A stretch of DNA of 64,000 nt from Staphylococcus equorum (GTDB lineage: Bacteria; Bacillota; Bacilli; Staphylococcales; Staphylococcaceae), in the NCBI RefSeq assembly GCF_001747895.1, contig NZ_LNNB01000012.1, positions 41,390-105,389 on the forward strand, read 5' to 3'. Under the pieces are notes generated by a model. That model made no database searches, was not told the origin of the DNA, and saw only the letters and a program-made list of their open reading frames with translations. The first letter of the stretch is position 1. Every line of letters begins with the position of its first letter. Below, in pieces: positions 45,168 to 55,868 of the stretch. A program made the position numbers and the translations under genes.

Positions 45168-46412
45168 ATGAATATGAATGATACTTTATTTTTATTTTTG
45201 TGTACGTTACTTGTATGGTTAATGACGCCAGGGTTGAGTTTGTTTTATGGTGGGCTTGTACAATCTAAAAATGTGTTGAATACAGTTATGCAAAGTATGT
45301 CTGCGATTGTTGTCGTGACATTCGCGTGGGTTATTTTAGGCTTTAGCTTAAGCTTTGGTCCAGGAAATACTATTATAGGAGACTTTACATACTTGGGGTT
45401 AAAACAAGTTGGCTTTAATACACAAGATGATATTGCTACGCATATTCCTATAGCGCTTTTTATGCTGTTTCAATTAATGTTTTGTACCATTGCTGTATCG
45501 ATTTTGTCAGGATCAATTGCAGAAAAAATGAAGTTTATACCCTATTTAATTTTTGTATTTTTATGGGTTCTTTTAGTTTACAGTCCAGTTGCACATTGGG
45601 TATGGGGAGGTGGCTGGATTCATAAATTAGGTGCGATAGATTATGCAGGGGGTACAGTAGTTCATATTACATCAGGAGTATCAGGACTAGTATTGGCCTT
45701 GATGATAGGTGCAGGGAAAAATTTTGATAAACGACCACCTCATAATCTTATTATTACGCTAGTAGGTGGCATATTAGTATGGGTTGGTTGGTATGGGTTT
45801 AACGTGGGAAGCGCATTAACATTCAATGATATTGCTATGACTTCTTTTGTAAATACTGTTTTAGCAGCAAGTGCAGGTTCGTTGGGATGGTTGCTTATAG
45901 AGTACATTATGAAAAAAACAACAAGTTTGATTGGTATGTTATCAGGAATGTTAGCCGGTTTAGTAGCAATTACGCCTTCTGCCGGATTTGTAGACTATAT
46001 GAGTGCAATAGCGATTGCATTGATTGGTGGCGTTAGTTGTTATTTTGCAATTAATTATATTAAAGTGAAACTAAAATATAATGATGCATTGGATGCTTTT
46101 GGTATACATGGTATCGGTGGTATTATCGGTGCAATTTTAACAGGTGTCTTTCAATCTCATAAAGTGAATGACGAAATAGTAAATGGATTACTTTTTGGTG
46201 GCAATTTACAAACTGTTTGGGCACAATTGATTGCAGTTTTTGTAACAGTTGTTTTTAGCGGTTGCTTAACGTTTTTAATTGCAAAAGGAATAACATTATT
46301 TAGTGCTTTAGGCACAGACAAAGTCGAAGAAGTAAATGGATTGGATTATGTTGTTCATGGAGAACGTGCTTATTTCAGTGGAGAGTTAAATAAATTTAAT
46401 AAGCTGCCTTAA
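45168..46412 (+). CDS. amtB: Ammonium transporter
   Basis: 414 aa, eleven helices, Amt/MEP/Rh family. LMTPGLSLFYGGLVQSKNVLN near the start; twin-His pore residues in VVHITSGVSG and DAFGIHGIGGIIGA. Takes up ammonium; pairs in function with glutamate synthase genes a few kb away. AAAGGAG 8 bases before the ATG. No glnK gene follows, as usual in staphylococci. Confidence 0.95.
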   Translation: MNMNDTLFLFLCTLLVWLMTPGLSLFYGGLVQSKNVLNTVMQSMSAIVVVTFAWVILGFSLSFGPGNTIIGDFTYLGLKQVGFNTQDDIATHIPIALFMLFQLMFCTIAVSILSGSIAEKMKFIPYLIFVFLWVLLVYSPVAHWVWGGGWIHKLGAIDYAGGTVVHITSGVSGLVLALMIGAGKNFDKRPPHNLIITLVGGILVWVGWYGFNVGSALTFNDIAMTSFVNTVLAASAGSLGWLLIEYIMKKTTSLIGMLSGMLAGLVAITPSAGFVDYMSAIAIALIGGVSCYFAINYIKVKLKYNDALDAFGIHGIGGIIGAILTGVFQSHKVNDEIVNGLLFGGNLQTVWAQLIAVFVTVVFSGCLTFLIAKGITLFSALGTDKVEEVNGLDYVVHGERAYFSGELNKFNKLP

Positions 46413-46435
46413 TGGATTGAAGAAAAAATAAGTCA

Positions 46436-46474
46436 AAACCACTCATCTAATATTTAATACAAGATGAGTGGTTT
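46436..46474. terminator. Bidirectional terminator
   Basis: AAAACCACTCATCT / AGATGAGTGGTTTT between convergent amtB and the YibE/F pair. Confidence 0.85.
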
Positions 46475-46477
46475 TGT

Positions 46478-47263
46478 TTATTTATACGTATGCTTTATAG
46501 GTAATTTCATTTTTTGTTCCTTTTTGATTAATAGCGAGGACAGCCAAGCCGTAATAGGGATGCTTATCGCAATCGCAATACCGCCTAATAAAATAGAGAT
46601 AAATTCTTGAGCGAATATTTTAGAATTAATGATATGAGCAAAGGAATAATTTAATTTGAAAAACCAGAAAAATAATGTGAGTTGGCCTCCAAAATAAGCG
46701 AGATAAATTGTATTAGCTGATGTGGCTAAGATTTCTCTGCCTACACGCATTCCTGAATAAAATAGTTCTTTTTGAGTTAAATCAGGGTTGGTCTCACTTA
46801 ATTCATACATGGGTGAACTAATTGTAATAGCTAAATCAATGACAGCAGCTATGACTGCAAGGACTATGGTGAAGACCATGAATTTAACCATGTCTATACC
46901 GATATTCATAGAGAAAATGTACGTTTCATCTTGTTGCTCAGTTGTGAAACCTTGTAGGTTACCGATAGATACAGAAAAGTAGATGGCTGCAATCAAGATG
47001 ACTGTTGTTAGAATCGTTGCGTAAAAAGCTGCCTGTGTCTTGGTATTATAACTATTAAGTACAAATAGATTACACGCTGCGATAACGATACAAAAAATTA
47101 AGGTTACAAGATAAACCGGTGCGCCAAACATAATGATAATCAAGCTTATTAATAGGATGACAAAGTTTAAGAATAATGTCAGATAAGAGATGAGCCCTTT
47201 TTTACCACCAAAAATAAGCATGAGTATGAACAGTATAATACCTAAAATTGTTATTGCACTCAT
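46478..47263 (-). CDS. YibE/F family membrane protein (second of pair)
   Basis: 261 aa, about seven helices. The part AVIDLAITISSPMYELSETNP with following GREILATSANTIYLAYFGG is the conserved YibE/F core. GAGGTG lies 7 bases before the ATG; overlaps the stop of the partner gene by four bases (ATGA). Function unknown; the pair may form one complex. Confidence 0.85.
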   Translation of the reverse strand: MSAITILGIILFILMLIFGGKKGLISYLTLFLNFVILLISLIIIMFGAPVYLVTLIFCIVIAACNLFVLNSYNTKTQAAFYATILTTVILIAAIYFSVSIGNLQGFTTEQQDETYIFSMNIGIDMVKFMVFTIVLAVIAAVIDLAITISSPMYELSETNPDLTQKELFYSGMRVGREILATSANTIYLAYFGGQLTLFFWFFKLNYSFAHIINSKIFAQEFISILLGGIAIAISIPITAWLSSLLIKKEQKMKLPIKHTYK

Positions 47264-48372
47264 TGTTTAGCACCTCGCATTTTGAACCATACTTGCATCA
47301 ATAATATTGTAATAGGAATTGTTAAGACGATACCAATACCGCCTGTAATTGCCCGGGAAATTTCTAATGACCAATTCATAGAGATTGTGTAGGTAATGGT
47401 ATTTGCATTTTTTAAATAAATAAGTAACATCGGTAAGCTTCCAGATAAATAAGAGAAGAGTAAAATGTTGGTCATCGTCCCCATAATATCTTGGCCAATA
47501 TTTCGTCCGGCAAGTGCCCAACGCGTCATACTAATATGAGGTGTTCGACGTAGGATTTCAGTCATCCCGCTTGCAATTGTAATGGCGACATCCATTACTG
47601 CACCAAGTGACCCAATCATTACCGATGCGAGAAAGACTTCTTTAGGTGGTAATGTTAAGAAACTCATCGTTTCAAATTTTAATCCTTCGCCACCAGTCAT
47701 TTGAATTACTAATTGTGTTAACCCAACGCATATAAATGTACCAAGCAAGGTACTAACAATAGTAATGAGTGTGCGCCATTGCCAACCCGTAACTAGCAAT
47801 AAGGTTAATGTAGTAGATATGATAACTCCGATACTCATTAGACTGAATAAAGTCATAATATGGAATTGGTTATAAATATAAATCGCTAGAATGACGACGG
47901 CTGTGTTAATTGCCAAAGATAAAATGGATTGAAGTCCGATTTTCCTGCCTACAAGAAGTACCGTTAATAAAAATAAACCTGTCACGGCTACTACGAGGCT
48001 ATCACGCTTTTTCTCTAATATATATGCGTCATTTGGATGTTTATCGATATGTAGTAAGACTTTATTATTTTTAGAAAATTTTTCACTATCTGCTTGAGAT
48101 TCATAATATTCATGTGGAATCGTTGCAGTTTGACCTTCAAATTTTCCGTTTAAAATTGTAAGTTTCAATGTTTCTGTATGTTTTATATCTTTATTATGAT
48201 GGTCATCTGTGGTTTTAGATGTAGATTTATTTTCAATATTTGTAATTTGACCAATAGGTGTATCGTAAAACTTAGCGTTTACAAATGTGAAAATAAACAA
48301 CCCAATAAATATGATGCAAAACAACAATAATACCCAATTGAAAGGGCGTTTGATTAGTGTTTTGATTGGCAT
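47260..48372 (-). CDS. YibE/F family membrane protein (first of pair)
   Basis: 370 aa. N-terminal span, then an extracytoplasmic beta-like part (residues ~40-120, with ETLKLTILNGKFEGQTATI), then seven helices with the YibE/F core GAVMDVAITIASGMTEILR and MGTMTNILLFSYLSGSLP. Large and small YibE/F genes in tandem are common in Firmicutes. Ribosome site weakly spaced (AGAGGA 13 bases before ATG). Confidence 0.85.
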   Translation of the reverse strand: MPIKTLIKRPFNWVLLLFCIIFIGLFIFTFVNAKFYDTPIGQITNIENKSTSKTTDDHHNKDIKHTETLKLTILNGKFEGQTATIPHEYYESQADSEKFSKNNKVLLHIDKHPNDAYILEKKRDSLVVAVTGLFLLTVLLVGRKIGLQSILSLAINTAVVILAIYIYNQFHIMTLFSLMSIGVIISTTLTLLLVTGWQWRTLITIVSTLLGTFICVGLTQLVIQMTGGEGLKFETMSFLTLPPKEVFLASVMIGSLGAVMDVAITIASGMTEILRRTPHISMTRWALAGRNIGQDIMGTMTNILLFSYLSGSLPMLLIYLKNANTITYTISMNWSLEISRAITGGIGIVLTIPITILLMQVWFKMRGAKQ

Positions 48373-48466
48373 CGCTCTAATTCAATCCTCTCTTTATAGA
48401 CAATGCGATTATACGCGTCTCATATGTTGAATTCAACGATTTATAGGTTTGCGTATGAATTTTGAA

Positions 48467-49354
48467 TTAGTGATACGTTGTACTACGACTCAACAATTGA
48501 TCGATCATTGAAAGTATTAAGCGAATGTCGTTTTTACGATTATCTTGGCGCATCACACTACAAATTGTGCGTTTTAGCTCTGTATGTCCGAGAGAGATGT
48601 CCACCCATTTATCAGGGTTCTTCTCTAGTAGGTGATAGGAAGCTGCGATAATATATCCACGCTCTTTATTTAAAATGTATTGTGCGAGTTGTGGATGGGT
48701 AATGGTACGTATTGGTTTTACTACAATATTGGCTAATATTTGCTTGATATGCGGAGGTAACGGATAAAGTTCGTAAATTATTTTGTCTGAGAACTGTACT
48801 AGAGGCGGGTGAGTTGCCATAGTAATTGGTGCGTCTTTAGGGGCGTAGACGTGGTAGTTTTCCTCGAACAAAGCATTTACTTTTAGTTCGCGATTTTGTT
48901 TGATGTCATTTGATAAATCGGTAAATGCAATATCGATTTGATCAGTGGTTAAAGCATTTAAAATTTCACTTTCTTCCATTAGAATAGGTTCGACAATTGA
49001 ATCGCTCTGATTTTCAAAAGATTGTATTAATAGCGTGAGTACTTGTGAGATATAACTTTCAACATAACCGATACGAATAATAAAATGATTGGATTCTGAT
49101 TGTTTATGAAATAGACGGACAGTTTCGTCGAATTGATCTATAATTTTAGTTGCTTCTGAAAATAATTGCTTCCCTTCATCGGTAAGATAAATATTGCGGC
49201 CTTCTCTATTAAATAATTTAACTTGTAATTCTTTTTCGAGTTGCGTAATTTGACGACTTATTGCAGATTGTGCGATTTCTAATTCAAGTGCAGCTTCTGA
49301 TAAATGCTCTCTTTTTGCGACTTCTATAAAGTATTTTAGTTGTTTGATTTCCAT
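48467..49354 (-). CDS. gltC: LysR-type regulator GltC
   Basis: 295 aa from ATG 49354, with GGGGGA just upstream. HTH SEAALELEIAQSAISRQITQLE (~residues 19-40), then the effector-binding domain. Divergent from gltB, which is the position of GltC, the activator of glutamate synthase in Bacillus and staphylococci. A dyad typical of LysR sites lies in the gap. Confidence 0.9.
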   Translation of the reverse strand: MEIKQLKYFIEVAKREHLSEAALELEIAQSAISRQITQLEKELQVKLFNREGRNIYLTDEGKQLFSEATKIIDQFDETVRLFHKQSESNHFIIRIGYVESYISQVLTLLIQSFENQSDSIVEPILMEESEILNALTTDQIDIAFTDLSNDIKQNRELKVNALFEENYHVYAPKDAPITMATHPPLVQFSDKIIYELYPLPPHIKQILANIVVKPIRTITHPQLAQYILNKERGYIIAASYHLLEKNPDKWVDISLGHTELKRTICSVMRQDNRKNDIRLILSMIDQLLSRSTTYH

Positions 49355-49376
49355 TGTATCCCCCAAATTCAAAAAC

Positions 49377-49393
49377 ATTCTAATAATTAGAAT
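49377..49393. promoter_or_regulatory. LysR-type (GltC) operator dyad
   Basis: ATTCTAA-taa-TTAGAAT, containing the T-N11-A frame of LysR sites, 20 bases upstream of the gltB -35 box. Confidence 0.6.
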
Positions 49394-49413
49394 AATATCA
49401 TCTATTTTATATA

Positions 49414-49442
49414 TTGAACAGATTGATCAACTACTATATAGT
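49414..49442 (+). promoter_or_regulatory. gltB promoter
   Basis: TTGAAC-N17-TATAGT, about 50 bases before the gltB start. Confidence 0.7.
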
Positions 49443-49490
49443 TTACTTACTAATTTAATATTCAGAATTTTCGAAAAAGAGGTGAAGATC

Positions 49491-52400
49491 ATGCTCGAAT
49501 ACAATAAGAAAATTGGCTTATATGATAGTCGTGAGGAACATGATGCATGTGGTATTGGCTTTTATGCCAATATGGATAACGAAAGGAACCATGCTATTGT
49601 CGAAAAATCATTGGAGATGCTGCGTAGGTTAGATCACCGTGGCGGTCTTGGTGCAGACAGTGTGACAGGTGATGGTGCAGGGATTATGACCGAAGTGCCA
49701 TACGATTATTTTTCAAAACAAACGGACTTTAATTTGCCTGAAGAAGGTCAATATGCCGTTGGGATGTTTTTTACAAATGAATCGATTGCTGGTTCTCAGC
49801 ACGAGGCACAGTTTAATGCACACTTTGAAGCGGAAGGATTAAGCGTAATTGGTTATAGAGATGTACCTGTAGACATTAATGCAATTGCTTCACATGTTGC
49901 CGATACAATGCCTTTTATTCAACAAGTGTTCGTGGCATTAAATGATGTTTCACATGTAGATCGTAAATTATTTTTAGCGCGAAAACAAATTGAAAATTAT
50001 GCGAATCAGCAACAACTAGATTTATATTTTACAAGTCTGTCGAATAGAACGATTGTATATAAAGGATGGTTGCGTTCGGATCAGATTAAGGCTTTATATC
50101 AAGATTTGAATCACGAATCTTATGTTTCGAAATTAGGACTTGTTCATTCGCGTTTCAGTACAAATACCTTTCCAAGTTGGAAACGTGCACATCCTAATAG
50201 ATTACTTATGCATAACGGTGAGATCAATACGATTAAAGGTAATGTAAACTGGATGCGCGCTAGACAAGATGAGCTGATTGAAACTATTTTTGGCGACGAA
50301 AAGGACAAGGTAAAAGAAATTATTGATGAAGATGGCAGTGACTCGGCTATAGTCGATAATGCTTTAGAATTTTTATCATTAGCTATGGAGCCTGAAAGAG
50401 CAGCGATGCTCATGATTCCAGAGCCTTGGTTATACAACAAAGCTAACGATGCGAATGTACGTGCTTTCTATGAGTATTATAGTTATTTAATGGAACCATG
50501 GGATGGACCGACGATGATTTCGTTTTGTAATGGAGACAAGATTGGTGCTTTAACGGATAGAAATGGCTTAAGACCAGGACGTTATACTATAACGAAAGAT
50601 AATTACATTGTCTTTTCATCTGAAGTTGGTGTTGTTGATGTACCTGAAAAGAACGTTGCGTTTAAAGGTCAGTTGAACCCTGGGAAGTTATTACTTGTTG
50701 ATTTTAACCAACATAAAGTGATTGAAAATAATGAGTTAAAAGCAAATATCGCAGATGAACTGCCTTATGAAAGTTGGTTAAACCAGTTTAAAGTAGATTT
50801 GGATTTAGAAAATGTGACGTATAAATCATCTGAGTGGGATAGTGCAACATTGAATCGATTGCAAAAACAATTTGTCTATACCAAAGAAGAAATGGATAAA
50901 TACATGACAGAACTGGTTGATAATAAAAAAGATCCAATCGGGGCAATGGGTTATGACGTACCTATTGCAGTATTAAACGAAAAAAATGAAACACTTTTTA
51001 ATTATTTCAAGCAATTATTCGCTCAAGTAACAAACCCGCCTATTGACGCTTATCGTGAAAAAATTGTCACGAGTGAGTTAGCTTATTTAGGCAGCGAAGG
51101 GAATTTGTTAAATCCTAATGAGGATGTGTTAAATAGAATTCAGCTTAAACGTCCTGTGATGACAGAAGCGCAACTTGAGGAAATTGAACAGAGTAGATTT
51201 AACGTAAAACATCTATCAACTGTTTATAAAGACGATTTAGAAGCAGCATTAGACGCTTTAGGGGGTAAAGCGATACGTGCTGTTAAAGAAGGCAGTGAAA
51301 TTTTAGTATTAGATGATCGTACACTTGTAACAGAAAAAGGTTATGCAATGCCTATATTACTTGCGGTGAGTCATATTCATCAATTGCTTATCCGAGAAGG
51401 CCTACGTATGCGTACGAGTATTGTTGCTTTGTCAGGAGAAACAAGAGAGGTACATCATGTTGCATGCTTATTAGGTTACGGTGCAAACGCGGTAGTACCT
51501 TATTTAGCACAACGTACGATTGAACAATTGGTCTTGAGCCAACGTTTAGAAGGGGATATTTCTGAAAATGTTCAAACCTATACACATACCTTGTCTGAAG
51601 GTGTCATCAAAGTAATGGCTAAGATGGGTATTTCTACAGTTCAAAGTTATCAAGGGGCACAGATTTTTGAAGCTGTAGGACTTTCAAATGAAATTGTAGA
51701 CAAATATTTCACTGGCACACAGTCCAAGTTATCTGGGATAACGATGGATTTAATTGATAAAGAAAATAAAGCGAGACAAACACCTGAGAGTGAATACATT
51801 GAGTCAGGTAGTACGTTCCAATGGCGCAAACAAGGACAACATCACGCTTTTAATCCAACTTCGATACATTTATTGCAACATGCATGTCGCTTAAACGATT
51901 ATGAAAAATTCAAAGCATTTTCAAATGAAGTTAATCATAAGCGAACAGACCATATTCGTCATTTGATGGAATTTAAAAAGCAGAAATCAATAGATATCGA
52001 TAAAGTTGAACCTGCGAGTAAGATTGTACAACGTTTCAATACTGGAGCGATGAGTTATGGTTCGATTTCAGAAGAGGCACATCAAACACTTGCAGAAGCA
52101 ATGAATCAAATGGGCGGTAAAAGTAATAGTGGTGAAGGCGGCGAAAATCCTGAACGTTTTGTAATAGATGAAGAAGGAAAAAATCGTTCAAGTGCTATTA
52201 AACAAGTTGCTTCAGGTCGCTTTGGAGTAACGAGTGATTACTTACAACATGCAAAAGAAATACAAATTAAAGTTGCGCAAGGCGCTAAACCAGGGGAAGG
52301 CGGACAACTACCAGGTACGAAAGTATATCCATGGATTGCGGAAGTAAGGGGTTCAACACCAGGTATTGGCTTAATATCACCACCGCCACATCACGATATT

Positions 52401-53990
52401 TATTCAATAGAAGATTTAGCACAATTAATTCACGATTTAAAAAATGCCAATAAAGATGCAAATATTACAGTTAAACTTGTCTCTAAAACAGGTGTCGGTA
52501 CGATTGCGGCAGGTGTCGCGAAAGCATACGCTGATAAAATCGTAATCAGTGGTTATGATGGTGGGACAGGAGCATCACCTAAAACAAGCATTCAACATGC
52601 AGGCGTGCCATGGGAAATTGGTCTATCAGAGACGCATCAAACCTTAATGATGAACGGCTTAAGATCAAGAGTGAAAGTGGAAACCGATGGCAAATTACTT
52701 ACAGGTAAAGATGTCGCTTATGCATGTACATTAGGTGCTGAAGAATTTGGTTTTGCCACTGCACCGCTAGTAGTTATGGGATGTATTATGATGCGCGTAT
52801 GTCATAAAGATACATGTCCAGTAGGTATCGCTACACAAAATCAAGATTTACGCGCGTTATTCAATGGTAGAGCAGACCATGTAGTTAATTTCATGCATTT
52901 TGTAGCGGAAGAATTAAGAGAAATATTAGCTGAACTCGGTTTGAAATCAGTCGATGAATTAGTAGGGAGAACGGATTTATTACAACGAAGTAGCCAGTTA
53001 TCATCACGTCGCTCTAAAGCAGCTACTATGAATGTTGAAGCGTTGTTGTATCAACATGAAGGTGACAGATTTAATAAAATAAAACAAAATCATCATCTTG
53101 ATGAAGGGTTTGATTTAACGAGATTGTATCCTGACGCACAAACAGCTATTGAAAAAGGTGAAGCATTTACAGGTAAATATAAATTGAAAAATGAACAAAG
53201 AGACGTAGGTGTAATCACTGGTAGTGCAATTACTAGAATTCATGGCTCTGAAGGTTTACCTGAAGACACGATTTATGCCCAAACACAGGGTCATGGTGGG
53301 CAAAGTTTAGCAGCATATACGCCTAGTGGATTAACGATTCATCATACAGGTGACGCAAATGATTACGTTGGTAAAGGATTATCTGGCGGTAAGATTATTG
53401 TGAAAGCGCCGAATAAACATCGTGAAAATGAAATTATTATTGGTAATGTTTGTTTTTACGGTGCATCACATGGTAAAGCGTATATTAATGGTAAGGCAGG
53501 AGAACGTTTCTGTATCCGAAATAGTGGTGTACAAGCAGTTGTCGAAGGTATTGGCGACCACGGGCTTGAATATATGACTGGCGGACGCGTCGTTATACTT
53601 GGAGATGTAGGTAAAAACTTTGGCCAAGGTATGAGTGGCGGCGTGAGTTACATTTTCCCATCAGACGTTGAAGCTTTTAGAAAAGAACATAAATTAGACA
53701 GTCTAGATTTCGATACGATTAGTGTAAAAGCAGAGCGTGAAATTTTGAAAGACATGCTACAAGCTCATGTTAAATATACACAGAGTACAAAAGCACAAGC
53801 TATTCTAAATGATTTTGAAAATGTGGCACAAAAAGTAGTCAAAGTAGTTCCGAAAGACTATAAATTAATGATGCAAAAAATAGAATTACAAAAACGTGAT
53901 TCGAGTGAATTAGATGAAGCGTTGTTGAATGCATTTAATGATAAACGTACAAGCTTAGCATCAGAAGAACAGCAGACTGCCGTATATTAA
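49491..53990 (+). CDS. gltB: Glutamate synthase, large subunit
   Basis: 1499 aa from ATG 49491 (GAGGTGAAG upstream). Makes glutamate from glutamine and 2-oxoglutarate. N-terminal propeptide of 19 residues, then catalytic Cys20 (EEHDACGIGFYAN), type II amidotransferase domain to ~410, central domain, FMN-binding barrel (~residues 800-1180; GEGGENPERF, GGTGASPKTSIQHAG), 3Fe-4S cysteines in CHKDTCPVGIA, and C-terminal beta-helix (GGQSLAAYTP, GLSGGKIIV). Controlled by divergent gltC. Confidence 0.97.
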   Translation: MLEYNKKIGLYDSREEHDACGIGFYANMDNERNHAIVEKSLEMLRRLDHRGGLGADSVTGDGAGIMTEVPYDYFSKQTDFNLPEEGQYAVGMFFTNESIAGSQHEAQFNAHFEAEGLSVIGYRDVPVDINAIASHVADTMPFIQQVFVALNDVSHVDRKLFLARKQIENYANQQQLDLYFTSLSNRTIVYKGWLRSDQIKALYQDLNHESYVSKLGLVHSRFSTNTFPSWKRAHPNRLLMHNGEINTIKGNVNWMRARQDELIETIFGDEKDKVKEIIDEDGSDSAIVDNALEFLSLAMEPERAAMLMIPEPWLYNKANDANVRAFYEYYSYLMEPWDGPTMISFCNGDKIGALTDRNGLRPGRYTITKDNYIVFSSEVGVVDVPEKNVAFKGQLNPGKLLLVDFNQHKVIENNELKANIADELPYESWLNQFKVDLDLENVTYKSSEWDSATLNRLQKQFVYTKEEMDKYMTELVDNKKDPIGAMGYDVPIAVLNEKNETLFNYFKQLFAQVTNPPIDAYREKIVTSELAYLGSEGNLLNPNEDVLNRIQLKRPVMTEAQLEEIEQSRFNVKHLSTVYKDDLEAALDALGGKAIRAVKEGSEILVLDDRTLVTEKGYAMPILLAVSHIHQLLIREGLRMRTSIVALSGETREVHHVACLLGYGANAVVPYLAQRTIEQLVLSQRLEGDISENVQTYTHTLSEGVIKVMAKMGISTVQSYQGAQIFEAVGLSNEIVDKYFTGTQSKLSGITMDLIDKENKARQTPESEYIESGSTFQWRKQGQHHAFNPTSIHLLQHACRLNDYEKFKAFSNEVNHKRTDHIRHLMEFKKQKSIDIDKVEPASKIVQRFNTGAMSYGSISEEAHQTLAEAMNQMGGKSNSGEGGENPERFVIDEEGKNRSSAIKQVASGRFGVTSDYLQHAKEIQIKVAQGAKPGEGGQLPGTKVYPWIAEVRGSTPGIGLISPPPHHDIYSIEDLAQLIHDLKNANKDANITVKLVSKTGVGTIAAGVAKAYADKIVISGYDGGTGASPKTSIQHAGVPWEIGLSETHQTLMMNGLRSRVKVETDGKLLTGKDVAYACTLGAEEFGFATAPLVVMGCIMMRVCHKDTCPVGIATQNQDLRALFNGRADHVVNFMHFVAEELREILAELGLKSVDELVGRTDLLQRSSQLSSRRSKAATMNVEALLYQHEGDRFNKIKQNHHLDEGFDLTRLYPDAQTAIEKGEAFTGKYKLKNEQRDVGVITGSAITRIHGSEGLPEDTIYAQTQGHGGQSLAAYTPSGLTIHHTGDANDYVGKGLSGGKIIVKAPNKHRENEIIIGNVCFYGASHGKAYINGKAGERFCIRNSGVQAVVEGIGDHGLEYMTGGRVVILGDVGKNFGQGMSGGVSYIFPSDVEAFRKEHKLDSLDFDTISVKAEREILKDMLQAHVKYTQSTKAQAILNDFENVAQKVVKVVPKDYKLMMQKIELQKRDSSELDEALLNAFNDKRTSLASEEQQTAVY

Positions 53991-54009
53991 CCATAAAGGG
54001 GGATTTGTC

Positions 54010-55473
54010 ATGGGCGAATTCAAAGGATTTATGAATTATGACAAACAACAATTAGATGAATTGTCATTGGTTGAACGTATAAGTAATCACGATGCCTTTC
54101 AACAGAGGTTTACTAAGGATGAAGCAGCAGAACAAGGTGCACGTTGTATGGATTGTGGGACACCATTTTGCCAAACGGGGGAGCCTCATGGAAAAGAAAC
54201 AATTGGTTGCCCAATTGGGAACTACATTCCGGAGTGGAACGATCTCGTTTATAGAAAAGATTTTAAAACAGCATATGAACGCTTGAGTGAGACAAATAAC
54301 TTTCCAGAATTCACGGGTCGCGTTTGTCCTGCACCTTGTGAACAATCGTGTGTGATGAAAATTAATCGTGAATCTGTTGCTATCAAAGGAATTGAACGTA
54401 CGATTATTGATGAAGCTTATGAAAATGGCTGGGTTAAACCAACAAAGCCTGAGCAACGTCAATCCGAAACAGTAGCAATCGTCGGCAGTGGTCCAGCTGG
54501 GTTAACAGCGGCAGATGAACTAAATAAACTAGGATACAAAGTAACAGTATATGAACGTGCACATGAAGCGGGTGGGCTTTTAATGTATGGTATTCCTAAT
54601 ATGAAATTAGATAAGGATGTCGTGCGCCGTAGAATTGAAGTGATGAAACAATCAGGTATTGAATTTATGACAGATACAGAAATTGGTGTAGACGTAAGTC
54701 GTGATGAATTAAATGAACGACACGATGCAATTATACTTTGTACAGGTTCACAAAATGCGAGAGATTTACCATTAGAAGGACGCATGGGATTTGGAATTCA
54801 CTTTGCAATGGATTACTTAACTGAACAAGGCCAATTTTTAAATGGAGAAATTAACGAACCTGAGATTTCAGCTAAAGGAAAAAATGTCATTGTAATTGGT
54901 GCTGGTGATACAGGTGCTGACTGTGTAGCGACAGCACTGCGTGAAAATTGTAAGTCTATCGTTCAATTTAATAAATACACAAAGCAGCCAGAAGAGATTA
55001 CATTTGATGAAAATACGTACTGGCCATTAGCAATGCCTGTGTTCAAGATGGATTATGCACACAAAGAATATGAGGCGCGTTTTGGTTTTGAACCACGTGC
55101 ATATGGTGTACAAACGATGCGTTACGATGTTGATCGTATCGGCAATGTAAAAGGCGTTTATACTCAAATACTTGAAGAAACAGAAGATGGGATGGTCGTG
55201 GTGGATGGCACAGAACGTCACTGGCCAGCAGATCTAGTCTTATTGTCTATCGGTTTTGTCGGTACAGAAACGACCGTCCCTCATGCTTTTGATATTCAAA
55301 CTAAACGTAATAAAATAGTGGCTGATAATAAAGATTTTAGAACGAATCAACCACACATATTTGCAGCGGGCGACGCGAGAAGAGGTCAAAGTCTTGTGGT
55401 CTGGGCTATTCAAGAAGGAAGGGCTGTCGCAGATTCAGTAGATGCTTACTTAAAAGAAAAAGCACTTGTATAG
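54010..55473 (+). CDS. gltD: Glutamate synthase, small subunit
   Basis: 487 aa. NADPH-oxidising subunit. N-terminal 4Fe-4S cysteines (GARCMDCGTPFCQTG, GCPIGNYIPEWND, RVCPAPCEQSCV); FAD site VAIVGSGPAGLTAADEL (~residue 156); NADPH site VIVIGAGDTGADCVA. AAAGGGGGA before the ATG; 19 bases after gltB, same operon. Confidence 0.97.
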   Translation: MGEFKGFMNYDKQQLDELSLVERISNHDAFQQRFTKDEAAEQGARCMDCGTPFCQTGEPHGKETIGCPIGNYIPEWNDLVYRKDFKTAYERLSETNNFPEFTGRVCPAPCEQSCVMKINRESVAIKGIERTIIDEAYENGWVKPTKPEQRQSETVAIVGSGPAGLTAADELNKLGYKVTVYERAHEAGGLLMYGIPNMKLDKDVVRRRIEVMKQSGIEFMTDTEIGVDVSRDELNERHDAIILCTGSQNARDLPLEGRMGFGIHFAMDYLTEQGQFLNGEINEPEISAKGKNVIVIGAGDTGADCVATALRENCKSIVQFNKYTKQPEEITFDENTYWPLAMPVFKMDYAHKEYEARFGFEPRAYGVQTMRYDVDRIGNVKGVYTQILEETEDGMVVVDGTERHWPADLVLLSIGFVGTETTVPHAFDIQTKRNKIVADNKDFRTNQPHIFAAGDARRGQSLVVWAIQEGRAVADSVDAYLKEKALV

Positions 55474-55533
55474 TGCTGAAATTTTAATTGACTTTTGAAA
55501 CGGGCTATAATATTATAAATAATGTATTTATTT

Positions 55534-55626
55534 GGAGGAATACCCAAGCCCGGCTGAAGGGATCGGTCTTGAAAACCGACAGGGGCTTAACGGCCCGCGG
55601 GGGTTCGAATCCCTCTTCCTCCGCCA
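55534..55626 (+). tRNA. tRNA-Ser (anticodon UGA)
   Basis: 93 bases with encoded CCA. Acceptor stem GGAGGAA/TTCCTCC, anticodon loop CTTGAAA (TGA), long variable arm (AGGGGCTTAACGGCCCG) as in serine tRNAs, T-arm GGGGGTTCGAATCCC. Confidence 0.97.
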
Positions 55627-55794
55627 TAATATTATAAAACTAAGACTAATAAATAGAGTAGGCAAGTAATCAATCATGTATTGAGTGCTTGTCTTTTTTA
55701 TTTGCCGTTTTTAAGTTGTTTTGCATTAATTAAATGAATCTATTGAAAATATTATACAAAAACATGAAAATAACATTATTTTTTTAAATTAACA

Positions 55795-55808
55795 TGAAAG
55801 CCTTTACA
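55795..55808 (+). promoter_or_regulatory. cre-like site (CcpA) upstream of treP
   Basis: TGAAAGCCTTTACA, one base from common cre forms such as TGWAARCGYTWWCA at the central CG; overlaps the -35 box (TTTACA). Confidence 0.5.
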
Positions 55809-55832
55809 AAACTTGTCTATACAAGTTATACT
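55803..55832 (+). promoter_or_regulatory. treP promoter overlapped by TreR operator
   Basis: TTTACA-N18-TATACT; the perfect dyad AACTTGT-ctat-ACAAGTT (55810-55827) in the spacer resembles the TreR operator (TTGTATATACAA core) and would block polymerase. Confidence 0.75.
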
Positions 55833-55868
55833 TTCAGTGATGTTAAAAGAAAAAGGGAGTGAATCATC

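Noticed and set aside
49344..49490. N-terminal extension of gltB and overlap with gltC
   Set aside because: The stretch holds the gltB promoter and LysR dyad; the ribosome site and family start are at 49491.
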